This document shows, piece after piece, positions 53,069 to 60,359 of a DNA stretch of 64,000 nucleotides (within the stretch, counting starts at the first letter, position 1; each line of letters begins with the position of its first letter). The notes under the pieces were generated by a model. That model ran no database searches, was not told the DNA's origin, and saw only the letters and a program-made list of their open reading frames with translations. The position numbers and the translations under genes are program-made. The DNA comes from Bacillus sp. NTK071 (GTDB lineage Bacteria > Bacillota > Bacilli > Bacillales > Guptibacillaceae). The stretch spans positions 124,001 to 188,000 of the forward strand of contig NZ_JAFKOI010000007.1 in the NCBI RefSeq assembly GCF_017303315.1. Direction: 5' to 3'.

Positions 53069-53100
53069 CGTACTTCCATCCTTTCATAATATAAAAGTAT

Positions 53101-53138
53101 AAAAAAAGCCACAGATAAGGATACACCTCACCTGTGGC
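53101..53138 (-). terminator. Second leader terminator of the ABC-F/AAC(3) operon
   Basis: GCCACAG-N17-CTGTGGC followed by seven T, 33 bases before the ABC-F ATG on the same strand. Confidence 0.82.
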
Positions 53139-53157
53139 TATATTTGGCACGCTTTTT

Positions 53158-53185
53158 ATACGTTAGTTTCACAAACTTAACGTAT
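53158..53185 (-). repeat. Leader hairpin between the two terminators
   Basis: ATACGTTA-A-GTTT-GTG-AAAC-TAACGTAT, 12 bp with one bulged A. On the minus strand it is followed by A-rich sequence, so it is not itself a terminator there. Confidence 0.6.
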
Positions 53186-53188
53186 ATG

Positions 53189-53216
53189 AAAAAAAGAACG
53201 GCATAGAATGCCGCTC
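53189..53216 (-). terminator. First leader terminator of the ABC-F/AAC(3) operon
   Basis: AGCGGCAT-TCT-ATGCCGTT followed by CTTTTTTT on the minus strand, 63 bases after the leader ORF stop. Confidence 0.8.
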
Positions 53217-53278
53217 TCTTCGTCCTGTTTACCTATTCATTCCGCCTGAAGCAGGGTAAGAGAGCCTTACGCTTTGTT

Positions 53279-53395
53279 TCATATGAAGTTGCTAGAATTG
53301 GACAGACTTGTCCCGTTTGCAACTTCTTCATGAATAATCGCACGGCAAATTGAAACATATTCCATAAATTCCGTACGAACAAAAGCGTTTGACAT
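53279..53395 (-). CDS. 38-residue leader peptide of the ABC-F/AAC(3) operon
   Basis: Begins MSNAFVRTEFMEYVSICRAI, ends SLSNSSNFI. GGAGGAGGTGAGG lies six bases before the ATG, the strongest binding site in this part of the window. The 3' end of the frame folds into a hairpin (GAAGTTGC/GCAACTTC at 53285-53326, with inner GGACA/TGTCC). Two terminators separate it from the ABC-F gene. This layout is that of leader peptides used for antibiotic-induced attenuation. The peptide family is not known to me. Confidence 0.72.
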   Translation of the reverse strand: MSNAFVRTEFMEYVSICRAIIHEEVANGTSLSNSSNFI

Positions 53396-53443
53396 CTCTA
53401 CCTCACCTCCTCCATTTGATACTTACAGTTTATCTGAATGATC

Positions 53444-53449
53444 TGACAA
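53444..53449 (-). promoter_or_regulatory. Possible -35 of the ABC-F/AAC(3) leader transcript
   Basis: TTGTCA on the minus strand with TAAGTA 18 bases on; modest match. It lies at the very end of the SMR gene downstream of which the leader begins. Confidence 0.35.
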
Positions 53450-53451
53450 AA

Positions 53452-53769
53452 TCAACCCTCTACTACACGTAATCCTACAACTGATATGATGACGCACGTT
53501 ATAAGCACTAATTGCATCCGATTTTTAGGTTCTTTAAACCAGTACATACCAATTAGGACACTGCCGGCGGAACCAATTCCAGTCCATATGGCATAAGCGG
53601 TACCTACAGGAAGTGCTCTAAGAGAAAGAGAAAGCATGAAGAAACTCAATCCTCCGAATAGAATCGTGAAAACGGAAGGCTTCAGCTTCGTAAACCCTTC
53701 AGATAACTTTAAACTAATCACACCACCGACTTCACCAAGGCCAGCAATTAATAATGCGATCCATGCCAT
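53452..53769 (-). CDS. SMR-family efflux protein, second subunit (YvdR/YkkC-like)
   Basis: 105 residues, four helices. The essential Glu14 is in LLIAGLGEVGGVISLKLSEG, and LPVGTAYAIWTGIGSAGSVLIG is the conserved helix-3 motif. It is paired with a second SMR gene 12 bases upstream, so the working unit is probably a heterodimer. Substrates are small cations such as guanidinium or quaternary ammonium compounds. AGGAGGG precedes the ATG. It is the last gene of a TetR-SMR-SMR operon. Confidence 0.87.
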   Translation of the reverse strand: MAWIALLIAGLGEVGGVISLKLSEGFTKLKPSVFTILFGGLSFFMLSLSLRALPVGTAYAIWTGIGSAGSVLIGMYWFKEPKNRMQLVLITCVIISVVGLRVVEG

Positions 53770-53781
53770 TCTAAATCCCTC

Positions 53782-54108
53782 CTATGCTTCTACCTTCGCA
53801 TTTAACTTCAATCCTACAATTGAAGAAATGAGTAATAGTATAAAAAATAATTTAATATAACTAATAGATTCACCTAGATACACCATTCCTATAATGGCTG
53901 TTCCCGCAGCACCTAGTCCCGTAAAAATGGCATAAGCCGTACCTACAGGTAAATACTTTAATGCTCTAGAAAAGAAGTAAAAGCTTGTTACAATCCCTAT
54001 GATTGTTAACACACTAATGAGTGGATGACTAAACCCATCAGAGTACTTTAATCCTATTGCCCATAAGACCTCCATTAGACCACCAATCACAAGATACATC
54101 CATGCCAT
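53782..54108 (-). CDS. SMR-family efflux protein, first subunit (YvdS/Gdx-like)
   Basis: 108 residues, four helices. MYLVIGGLMEVLWAIGLKYS holds the essential Glu and matches the guanidinium exporter (Gdx/SugE) subgroup (WAxGLKYSxGF), and LPVGTAYAIFTGLGAAGTAI is the helix-3 motif. GGAGGAG is seven bases before the ATG at 54108, which lies one base after the TetR stop. Gdx genes are often under guanidine riboswitches; here a TetR repressor and two operator repeats are seen instead. Confidence 0.87.
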   Translation of the reverse strand: MAWMYLVIGGLMEVLWAIGLKYSDGFSHPLISVLTIIGIVTSFYFFSRALKYLPVGTAYAIFTGLGAAGTAIIGMVYLGESISYIKLFFILLLISSIVGLKLNAKVEA

Positions 54109-54109
54109 A

Positions 54110-54697
54110 TTACTTCTCCTCCGTTCTGCAGTGAACTCCATCAATAAAAAGGGTCCATGAGTTTTCTAAGCGTTTCTGGTGTTCCTCTGGTGAATAATAG
54201 AATACTTGCTCAAACACTCCGTCCAACAAGCATAAATACGCATCAAACACTTGCTCCCAGTCCTCAAGTTTATCGATTTGCATAAGAATGGATTTAATCA
54301 CGCTTTTCATCACTTCTTCTGATTTCTCAAACATCCGGTAAATCTCATCTCTTAATGATTCAGGTGGAAAAAGCATCATTCGTTTAAAAATTAGACCCAA
54401 CTCATCATTACGTAGATATTCCGTATTCTTTAGTAGAAGTTGATAGAGCTGTTCTTCAGGTAGTTCATCTTTCAATTCTTCTGCTGAATTCTCAAAGAAA
54501 TAGTTATAATCAATTGTTACTTTATGAATAACACATAGAAAAAGGTCTTCTTTATTTTTAAAATGAGCATAAAGAGAAGGCTTTTTAATGCCTACACCTG
54601 ACGCTATGTCAGACAAAGACGTTCCTTCAAAACCTTTACGAGCAAATAATGCCAGTGCTGTATCTTTAATTTTATTATGAGTTGATTCTTCCTTCAT
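54110..54697 (-). CDS. TetR-family repressor of the SMR operon
   Basis: 195 residues. The N-terminal helix-turn-helix is ALFARKGFEGTSLSDIASGV then GIKKPSLYAHFKNKEDLF. The C-terminal ligand domain is unfamiliar. It is first in the operon with two SMR genes, and two 14-bp operator-like repeats overlap its promoter, so autorepression relieved by an exported cation is likely. Confidence 0.88.
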   Translation of the reverse strand: MKEESTHNKIKDTALALFARKGFEGTSLSDIASGVGIKKPSLYAHFKNKEDLFLCVIHKVTIDYNYFFENSAEELKDELPEEQLYQLLLKNTEYLRNDELGLIFKRMMLFPPESLRDEIYRMFEKSEEVMKSVIKSILMQIDKLEDWEQVFDAYLCLLDGVFEQVFYYSPEEHQKRLENSWTLFIDGVHCRTEEK

Positions 54698-54706
54698 TTA
54701 AAACAC

Positions 54707-54795
54707 CTACCAATCGTTAGGTAAATACAAGTAAAAAAGCAGGCGATTGCCTACCGTTCGTTAGTTATTATAACAATTTTTCTGTATCCTTGCAA
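54707..54795 (-). promoter_or_regulatory. Promoter and two operator repeats of the TetR-SMR operon
   Basis: On the minus strand TTGCAA (54790-54795), a 17-base spacer and a perfect TATAAT (54767-54772). Two 14-bp copies of CTAACGANNNGGTAG type follow: CTAACGAACGGTAG at 54751-54764 and CTAACGATTGGTAG at 54707-54720, 44 bases (about four turns) apart. The first touches the start site and the second lies in the leader. Confidence 0.7.
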
Positions 54796-54925
54796 TCAGT
54801 TCGTTCTCATGAAATTAAAAAAGCAGCCACCAGAAGGATCTCATAGTGGCTACATCTAAGGGAATAAGGGTTTTCAACTACTTTGACGAAACAACCACCT
54901 ATATAGTTTCAAAATTAAGTGAATT

Positions 54926-55080
54926 TCTTGTAGACCTAGTTGGAATAAGAGGGTGGTAATTTCCACTCTAGGAGCTCGCTTTCCACGGGAGTCCAGCACC
55001 TTCCGCTCCATTCAGAGAAGTGTGGTTGTCATACAATAATTCTTTCAAGCGCAACAATCTATAAAATTTACTTTCTGTAA
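54926..55080. repeat. Bacillaceae intergenic repeat, degenerate copy
   Basis: The ends match the element at 25058-25170 (TGTAGACCTAGTTGGAATAA at the left, CTTTCAAGCGCAACAATCTA at the right). The core keeps GGAGCTCGCTTTCCACGGGA and TTCCGCTCC, related to the core of the 6621-6906 element. Non-coding. Confidence 0.65.
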
Positions 55081-55090
55081 AAAATACCAT

Positions 55091-55118
55091 AAAAAAAGGA
55101 CCGGCAAATGCCGGTCTT
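55091..55118 (-). terminator. Terminator on the minus strand
   Basis: GACCGGCA-TT-TGCCGGTC followed by CCTTTTTTT on the minus strand. The only candidate gene it could serve is the 32-codon ORF just upstream. Confidence 0.75.
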
Positions 55119-55153
55119 CCTGGTAACGGAATATTTGAAAGGGGGTCTTGAGA

Positions 55154-55252
55154 TCATCTTATCAAAGGAGCAATAAGGTGAACAGGTACGTCTAACCTAG
55201 TGCGAACGGTTGGATTACGACCCTTTTCCTTTTTTTGCAACTTTACTCCCAT
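55154..55252 (-). CDS. Candidate 32-residue basic peptide
   Basis: A frame beginning MGVKLQKKEKGRNPTVRTRL and ending LIAPLIR, strongly basic at the N-terminus. It has an ATG but no clear ribosome binding site. A good terminator 36 bases past its stop, with no other gene to serve, is the main support. It could be a small regulatory protein or chance. Confidence 0.35.
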   Translation of the reverse strand: MGVKLQKKEKGRNPTVRTRLDVPVHLIAPLIR

Positions 55253-55472
55253 GACGTTAAGATCAATTTTCTTCTCTTTCAATTAAATCACAACTATTGC
55301 ATCATAAAAATTATTCCAGAAAAGGTTATTTTGAAGTCTATGAACTAGCATATTTGCGTGAAAATTTCTATATATTTCAATTCGTCAACATCGCTTTGAA
55401 AGATATTTCCCTTCTTATCTATTTGTGTCAGAATATAACTAGTTATGGAGATTGAAAGCAGGTGAAATACGG

Positions 55473-56630
55473 ATGTATTGTCCACAATGTGGCAAAAAGA
55501 GGAATGAAAACGACCAATTTTGTTATTCCTGCGGAAAAGAGTTAGTATCTCAATCCGACCAACAAATTAGACGCTCTTTCCTATGGAGATGGATGCCAGC
55601 AATCATTTTTCTCCTCCTTGGGAGTGGACTTGCAGGTTATTACCTGTATGAAGAATCTGTTACTAGAACAGCTATCCGTTCATTTGAACAGGGAGAAGAA
55701 CTAGCTATAGAGGGCAACTTGGATGCCGCTCAACAAAAATTTGAAGAAGCAAAACAAAAACGTTCTCGTTTTCCAGCAGCGGAGACGAATGAAAATATGG
55801 TATCAACTGCAATTAAAGTGAAAGATACTCTTAGTAAAGCAGATAAAGCACGACAAAGTGATCACTTTACAGAAGCAATGGAGCTTGTTAATCATGCAGA
55901 ACAAAGTTCAACATCATTCAATGGTCCTCTCTTCACTCATCTACAAGAAGAGATTGTTTCCGTTAGAACCACTGTTATGGTTGCCGAACTAAAGTATGAC
56001 ATGAAGGGCAAAGAATCCATTGACGATCTTAAACCAGTTCTAACTAGAGCTGAAACATTACAAGTCGATGAAGCACAGGAAGTTGCTGGACAAATTCGAA
56101 ATCAAATTGTCGATTTTTCTATTAACGAAGCTAACAACCATCTTAAAGATAATCATTTTACTGAAGCTCTGAACTCTGTTGAAGAGGGACTTCAAATTAA
56201 CAAAGAGAATGAAAAGTTAATAAATCTAAAAACTGTAATTGAAAAGAGAAGAACGGCTTTTGAAGAAGAGCAACAAAAACGGATTGAGCATGCTATGGTA
56301 GCTGCAGCTAAAGAAGAAGAAATGAACAGAACTAGTGCTATTGAGCTTAACGATTTAGAAACAAACGTAACTGATTACAACGAATTAAAAGTAACTGGAA
56401 GTGTGACAAGCAAAGCCACTGTTCCTGTTAATTCCATTGGAGCGTCTTACAGGGTTTTAGATGCAGATGGAAAACAGTTTGATAAAGGCGAAGTGTATAT
56501 CAACCCTGACAAGCTTTATCCTGAAGATACAGGAAAGTTTGATTTCATGATTTACGACATTGGAAAAGATGTAAAAAATCTTGAACAATTCACAGTTGAA
56601 ATTGATCACTTCACATGGTATTTGGACTAA
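55473..56630 (+). CDS. Zinc-ribbon single-pass membrane protein with TPR-like region
   Basis: 385 residues. Residues 1-25 are a zinc ribbon (MYCPQCGKKRNENDQFCYSC, four Cys). One helix at about 40-60 (MPAIIFLLLGSGLAGYYLY) follows, then a helical repeat region (about 65-280, TPR-like, Glu/Lys/Ala-rich) and a C-terminal beta domain (about 290-385, FxxE-like) outside the membrane. Such YvlB/TcaA-like proteins are thought to sense the cell wall or organise envelope complexes. The start at 55473 has AGGTGAAA upstream. It lies 22 bases upstream of an HtrA-like protease, so the two probably work together. Confidence 0.78.
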   Translation: MYCPQCGKKRNENDQFCYSCGKELVSQSDQQIRRSFLWRWMPAIIFLLLGSGLAGYYLYEESVTRTAIRSFEQGEELAIEGNLDAAQQKFEEAKQKRSRFPAAETNENMVSTAIKVKDTLSKADKARQSDHFTEAMELVNHAEQSSTSFNGPLFTHLQEEIVSVRTTVMVAELKYDMKGKESIDDLKPVLTRAETLQVDEAQEVAGQIRNQIVDFSINEANNHLKDNHFTEALNSVEEGLQINKENEKLINLKTVIEKRRTAFEEEQQKRIEHAMVAAAKEEEMNRTSAIELNDLETNVTDYNELKVTGSVTSKATVPVNSIGASYRVLDADGKQFDKGEVYINPDKLYPEDTGKFDFMIYDIGKDVKNLEQFTVEIDHFTWYLD

Positions 56631-56652
56631 TGAAAAGGGGCTCTGGATTTCT

Positions 56653-57813
56653 ATGAAATCTTCTTTACTATTAACCATAGCTAGCTCCCTCTTTCTTTTG
56701 GTAGGAACTGGCGTGGGTTTTTATTACTTACACGATTATTACGACAATACTGAGGTGGAGGCAACCTCATCTCTAGGTGAAGAGATAAAAACACCAACAA
56801 AATCAGATGAATCTACTGATTTAAAATCCATTATTCACGAAACACAAAAAAGCGTCGTACAAATTGAAGTACAATTAAAAGACGACGCTACTTCTTCTGG
56901 ATCTGGCTTCCTTTACAACTCTACTGGCGATGTGATCACAAACGCACACGTTGTAGAAGGTGCTGAGAAAATTACTGTAAAAACCTCTGATGCCAAACAG
57001 TTCGATGCGCAAATAATTGGAATGGGGGACACGACAGACATTGCTGTCATCCGTGTTCCAGGCTTAAAAGAAAGTGAACCATTACCGGTAGCTGAAGAAC
57101 GAATGGCTGAAGTCGGAGACGATATTATCGCCCTTGGTAGTCCTCTTGGTTTACAAAACACGGTCACAACAGGGATCATAAGTGGACTTGATAGAGAGTT
57201 CATCCTTGAGCCTTATCGATACGAACATATTTACCAAATATCAGCACCGATTACGAACGGTAACAGCGGCGGTCCTCTAATTGACGCAGATACAGGAGAA
57301 GCCATTGCGATCAACTCAGCAGGAACTGACTCTGGTGCGATTGGATTTAGTATTCCTCTACCAAATGTGATTGATCAGATAAAAGATTGGTCAGAGGAAC
57401 CTGTAGAATTAACGGTTGATAGTAAAAGCCATGAGGTCGTTTCCACACCTCAAGGTCTAACTGGAGAAGATTACAAAGATAACGCCACTTATTTGATCGG
57501 CTACTTTTATGAAAGTTTATCTACTCAGGACTACGTTACCGCCTACTCTCTATTAGGCAGTCGCTGGCAAAGTGATATGACCTATGAGGATTTTAGAAGC
57601 GGTTATATTCATACGGTTAACGTTGAAGTATCAAATATGACCGGTAGCTTAAATCAAACGAATGACGAAGTAAAAGTCACTGCTACGATTAAAGCTGAAG
57701 AACGAACAGAAAATCAAAAGACAACAACTGCGCTTTATAATGTCACCTACCAAGTAGGGTACGAGAATGATCATCTCAAAATTCTTAATGGTAAAGCTCA
57801 GAAATTGAAGTAA
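56653..57813 (+). CDS. Membrane-anchored HtrA-like serine protease with NTF2-like C-terminus
   Basis: 386 residues. Helix at 5-27 (LLLTIASSLFLLVGTGVGFY) anchors it, and the trypsin-like domain (about 65-240) faces out. The catalytic triad is His in ITNAHVVEGAE, Asp in GDTTDIAVIRV and Ser in PITNGNSGGPLID. No PDZ domain; instead the last 120 residues (YLIGYFYESLSTQDYVTAYS) resemble an NTF2-like fold, an unusual pairing. The start ATG 56653 is 12 bases from AAAAGGGG. It follows the zinc-ribbon protein gene and is likely co-transcribed. Probably an envelope protein quality or signalling protease. Confidence 0.85.
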   Translation: MKSSLLLTIASSLFLLVGTGVGFYYLHDYYDNTEVEATSSLGEEIKTPTKSDESTDLKSIIHETQKSVVQIEVQLKDDATSSGSGFLYNSTGDVITNAHVVEGAEKITVKTSDAKQFDAQIIGMGDTTDIAVIRVPGLKESEPLPVAEERMAEVGDDIIALGSPLGLQNTVTTGIISGLDREFILEPYRYEHIYQISAPITNGNSGGPLIDADTGEAIAINSAGTDSGAIGFSIPLPNVIDQIKDWSEEPVELTVDSKSHEVVSTPQGLTGEDYKDNATYLIGYFYESLSTQDYVTAYSLLGSRWQSDMTYEDFRSGYIHTVNVEVSNMTGSLNQTNDEVKVTATIKAEERTENQKTTTALYNVTYQVGYENDHLKILNGKAQKLK

Positions 57814-57826
57814 ATTGACTGCATTT

Positions 57827-57865
57827 AAAAAAGCTTGAGGATTCCGAGGATCCTCAAGCTTTTTA
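57827..57865. terminator. Bidirectional terminator
   Basis: AAAAAGCTTGAGGAT/ATCCTCAAGCTTTTT 15-bp stem between the protease gene and the radical SAM gene. Confidence 0.92.
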
Positions 57866-57874
57866 TATTCCCTC

Positions 57875-58705
57875 TTAAAGTTGCTCAGGTGGGAAAAATC
57901 CTTTTTGGGATATATAAATGGCGTCATCAGCAAACGTTTCTTCTAACCGGCGTTTTATTTTTAAATACGTACTGCGATCATACCAAGCAGTGAGCCCATT
58001 CTCTTCAAACAACTTACGGATGCCAAGCTGCTCTGTCCGCTTCCCATCACTACCATCTCCCATAAAGAAGTCATCGAGCGTAATTCTATTCGTTACTTTG
58101 GATAGCTTGTAAGGAAATTCATCTGAACATGGCAATAGTGGAGCAATAGCAGCCTGTGCTGGTATTCCTTCCTTTCTTAATTCCAGGAGCGCCTTTAAAC
58201 GTGCTGCAATCGGGGGTGCAGAAGGTGCGAACATTTTCCTAACTGAATCAAGATCCGTTTCAACTGTCATGCTAACCATAACACGGCTTCCTAATTTCTT
58301 TAATAGATCAATATCTCTTGAAACGAGGGGTGAACGTGTTTGAAGGAACAAAAAGTCAGGCGGTTCTTCTACCATTGCTTCAAGCAATCCTCTTGTTAAA
58401 CCCGTTTTATATTCAACGGGTTGGTATGGATCAGTTGAAGACGACATAAAGATCGAAACGTCCCCTTTTTTACGCGCTTTTGGTATTTCTTTTTTCACAA
58501 GATCTACTGCATTTTCCTTAATATCTACCCATTCTCCCCAGTCTTCATCGCGAAAGAGGGCGATTGGCATTCTACGCACATAACAATAAGAACACCCAAA
58601 TGCACATCCCGCATATGGATTTAACGTATGACTGTATCCATGTAAAAAGCCGCTTCCTTTCGTTAGAATCGATCGGGAAGTTCGAGTTTGAACAGAAGGT
58701 TTCAA
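57875..58705 (-). CDS. Radical SAM protein of the SPL/PA0069-like family
   Basis: 276 residues. The [4Fe-4S] motif is CAFGCSYCYV (CxxxCxYC) in the context TLNPYAGCAFGCSYCYVRRM. FMSSSTDPYQPVEYKTGLTR is a second family signature. It is related in sequence to spore photoproduct lyase, but this subfamily lacks a proven role, and residues for thymine-dimer repair cannot be judged by eye. AAGGAGG precedes the ATG. Single gene. Confidence 0.84.
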   Translation of the reverse strand: MKPSVQTRTSRSILTKGSGFLHGYSHTLNPYAGCAFGCSYCYVRRMPIALFRDEDWGEWVDIKENAVDLVKKEIPKARKKGDVSIFMSSSTDPYQPVEYKTGLTRGLLEAMVEEPPDFLFLQTRSPLVSRDIDLLKKLGSRVMVSMTVETDLDSVRKMFAPSAPPIAARLKALLELRKEGIPAQAAIAPLLPCSDEFPYKLSKVTNRITLDDFFMGDGSDGKRTEQLGIRKLFEENGLTAWYDRSTYLKIKRRLEETFADDAIYISQKGFFPPEQL

Positions 58706-58812
58706 TGTGTATCCCTCCTTCTTTTTCAGTGTACCACAAATAGAACATACATTCTCTTTCAGTGTATAAAATTAAGGAAAGCAGGACACGGTAAAAGTGA
58801 AAGGTGGTAAAC

Positions 58813-59223
58813 ATGATGCTTCGTATTATATCTTTTCTACTTTTAGGCTTCCTTTTTATTTCTCCACTACAATCTCACGCAGCAGGTCCTGTTCAACTTG
58901 TTCAAGGGAAGTGTCCTGATTCGACTAAGCTAATCAAAAGCTCTCAAAAGGGACTTGCATCAAAAGCAACGTTATTTGTATCAAGTCTGATGGCAACAAC
59001 TCAAGATGCTAAATCATGGCAGATTCTTACCATTTCACCACTTAAAAAGCGTTCTCCCTACTATTCTCCTGCTGTCAGTGCCTGTGAACAAAAAATTGCC
59101 GCAAATTCATTTCTCGTCGATATTTTAATCACGAAACAATCAGGGCAATTACCTGTTCGGATGCATCTTTTTGCAGCAAAGAAAACAACAGGCTGGATGA
59201 TTTGGGGATTAACACCATATTAA
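58813..59223 (+). CDS. Small secreted protein, unknown
   Basis: 136 residues with a clear signal peptide (LRIISFLLLGFLFISPLQSH, then AA) and a mature part of about 110 residues containing two Cys (GKCPDS and SACEQK) that could form a disulfide. AAAGGTGG precedes two adjacent ATGs; an upstream GTG overlaps that site. I do not recognise a family. It converges with citR. Confidence 0.72.
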   Translation: MMLRIISFLLLGFLFISPLQSHAAGPVQLVQGKCPDSTKLIKSSQKGLASKATLFVSSLMATTQDAKSWQILTISPLKKRSPYYSPAVSACEQKIAANSFLVDILITKQSGQLPVRMHLFAAKKTTGWMIWGLTPY

Positions 59224-59336
59224 GTGCATAATTTCGTCAAACGGGCACATACTATACTTACGTGTAAGCTAGCCAGTAGGTACTAAAGCACGTATCCATC
59301 CCACTCTCTTATTTCACACTCGGAAAATAAGAGACA

Positions 59337-59366
59337 AACCCGAACAGGACGCTGTTCGGGTTCTTT
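59337..59366. terminator. Bidirectional terminator
   Basis: AACCCGAACAG-GACG-CTGTTCGGGTT between the secreted-protein gene and citR. Confidence 0.85.
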
Positions 59367-60243
59367 AATGCATATGTTTCTCAATAAACTTCTTAAAGAT
59401 CTCTGCTTCCTCTGATAAATGATGATAAACCAAGTAAGTATGAACAAACGGTAATCGAATCTCATCTGTATCAACTTGCAGCATCCTTCCTTCAAGAAGC
59501 TCTCGTTGGACTGAGGATCGAGGCAAGAATGAGAATCCGAGTCCCTCTTCTATAAATCGTTTCGTAATATGAACTTGAGATACAACCATTGTTCGTATGC
59601 CCTCATATCTGCTCCGCAATTCAATTAGAAGGTCGTCCCAATAACCTGGATGACTATGAGTCAATAAAGTCGAATGAGCACAAAAATCACTCATTGAAAG
59701 AGGTAAGCTTGTCTCAGCATCACCACCATCATGTGGCACAACGAGAACTATGGGATCCGGTGCTGTTTCCTCGCTAATAACAGAAGGATGAATAGCCTTC
59801 ATTCTAGATAATCCGAAATCTGCCGTATTTTTAGATATTAACTCCCCTATTTCATTTGACTCGCTTACTTTTACAACAACCTCAATCGAAGGATGGTCTT
59901 TTATGAATTGCTGAAGAACATATGGTAGAACAGTAGCTGCAATAAGTGGCGAAACAGCAATGGTTATTTTCCGATGATACCCCTGTCTATAACCATTCAT
60001 ATGCCTTAAACTTTGCTCGTATTGATCGAGCATCTCTATCGCATGGGGAATAAACTGTCTTCCTGCTTCAGAAAGTACAACTCGCCTACCACTCTTCATA
60101 AAAAGCTTACTACCTATATGCTTTTCAAGCTGTTGAATATGAACCGTCACCGTTGGTTGCGCAAGATACAGCTTCTCGGAAGTTTCTCTAAAATTCTCAT
60201 ATGTAGCTGCTGCTACAAACGTTCTTAGCCAATTCATGTTCAA
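59365..60243 (-). CDS. citR: LysR-family regulator CitR
   Basis: 292 residues. The N-terminal helix-turn-helix (NWLRTFVAAATYENFRETSE, KLYLAQPTVTVHIQQLEKHI) and a LysR substrate domain follow B. subtilis CitR closely. It is divergent from the citrate synthase gene citA with a 116-base gap carrying a perfect LysR-type palindrome, the same arrangement as B. subtilis citR-citA, where CitR represses citA. Confidence 0.9.
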   Translation of the reverse strand: MNMNWLRTFVAAATYENFRETSEKLYLAQPTVTVHIQQLEKHIGSKLFMKSGRRVVLSEAGRQFIPHAIEMLDQYEQSLRHMNGYRQGYHRKITIAVSPLIAATVLPYVLQQFIKDHPSIEVVVKVSESNEIGELISKNTADFGLSRMKAIHPSVISEETAPDPIVLVVPHDGGDAETSLPLSMSDFCAHSTLLTHSHPGYWDDLLIELRSRYEGIRTMVVSQVHITKRFIEEGLGFSFLPRSSVQRELLEGRMLQVDTDEIRLPFVHTYLVYHHLSEEAEIFKKFIEKHMH

Positions 60244-60256
60244 TTTTACTCACTCC

Positions 60257-60281
60257 AATTAATAGCATATCTCTATTAATT
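60257..60281. promoter_or_regulatory. CitR operator
   Basis: AATTAATAG-N7-CTATTAATT, a perfect 9-bp inverted repeat with a T-N11-A core, in the citR-citA intergenic region. Confidence 0.75.
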
Positions 60282-60359
60282 ATACACTTATTCTTTATTA
60301 GTCATAATCATAATGAACCGATAGACTGGTGATAAGAATAATAATTGGGAGATGATTGT

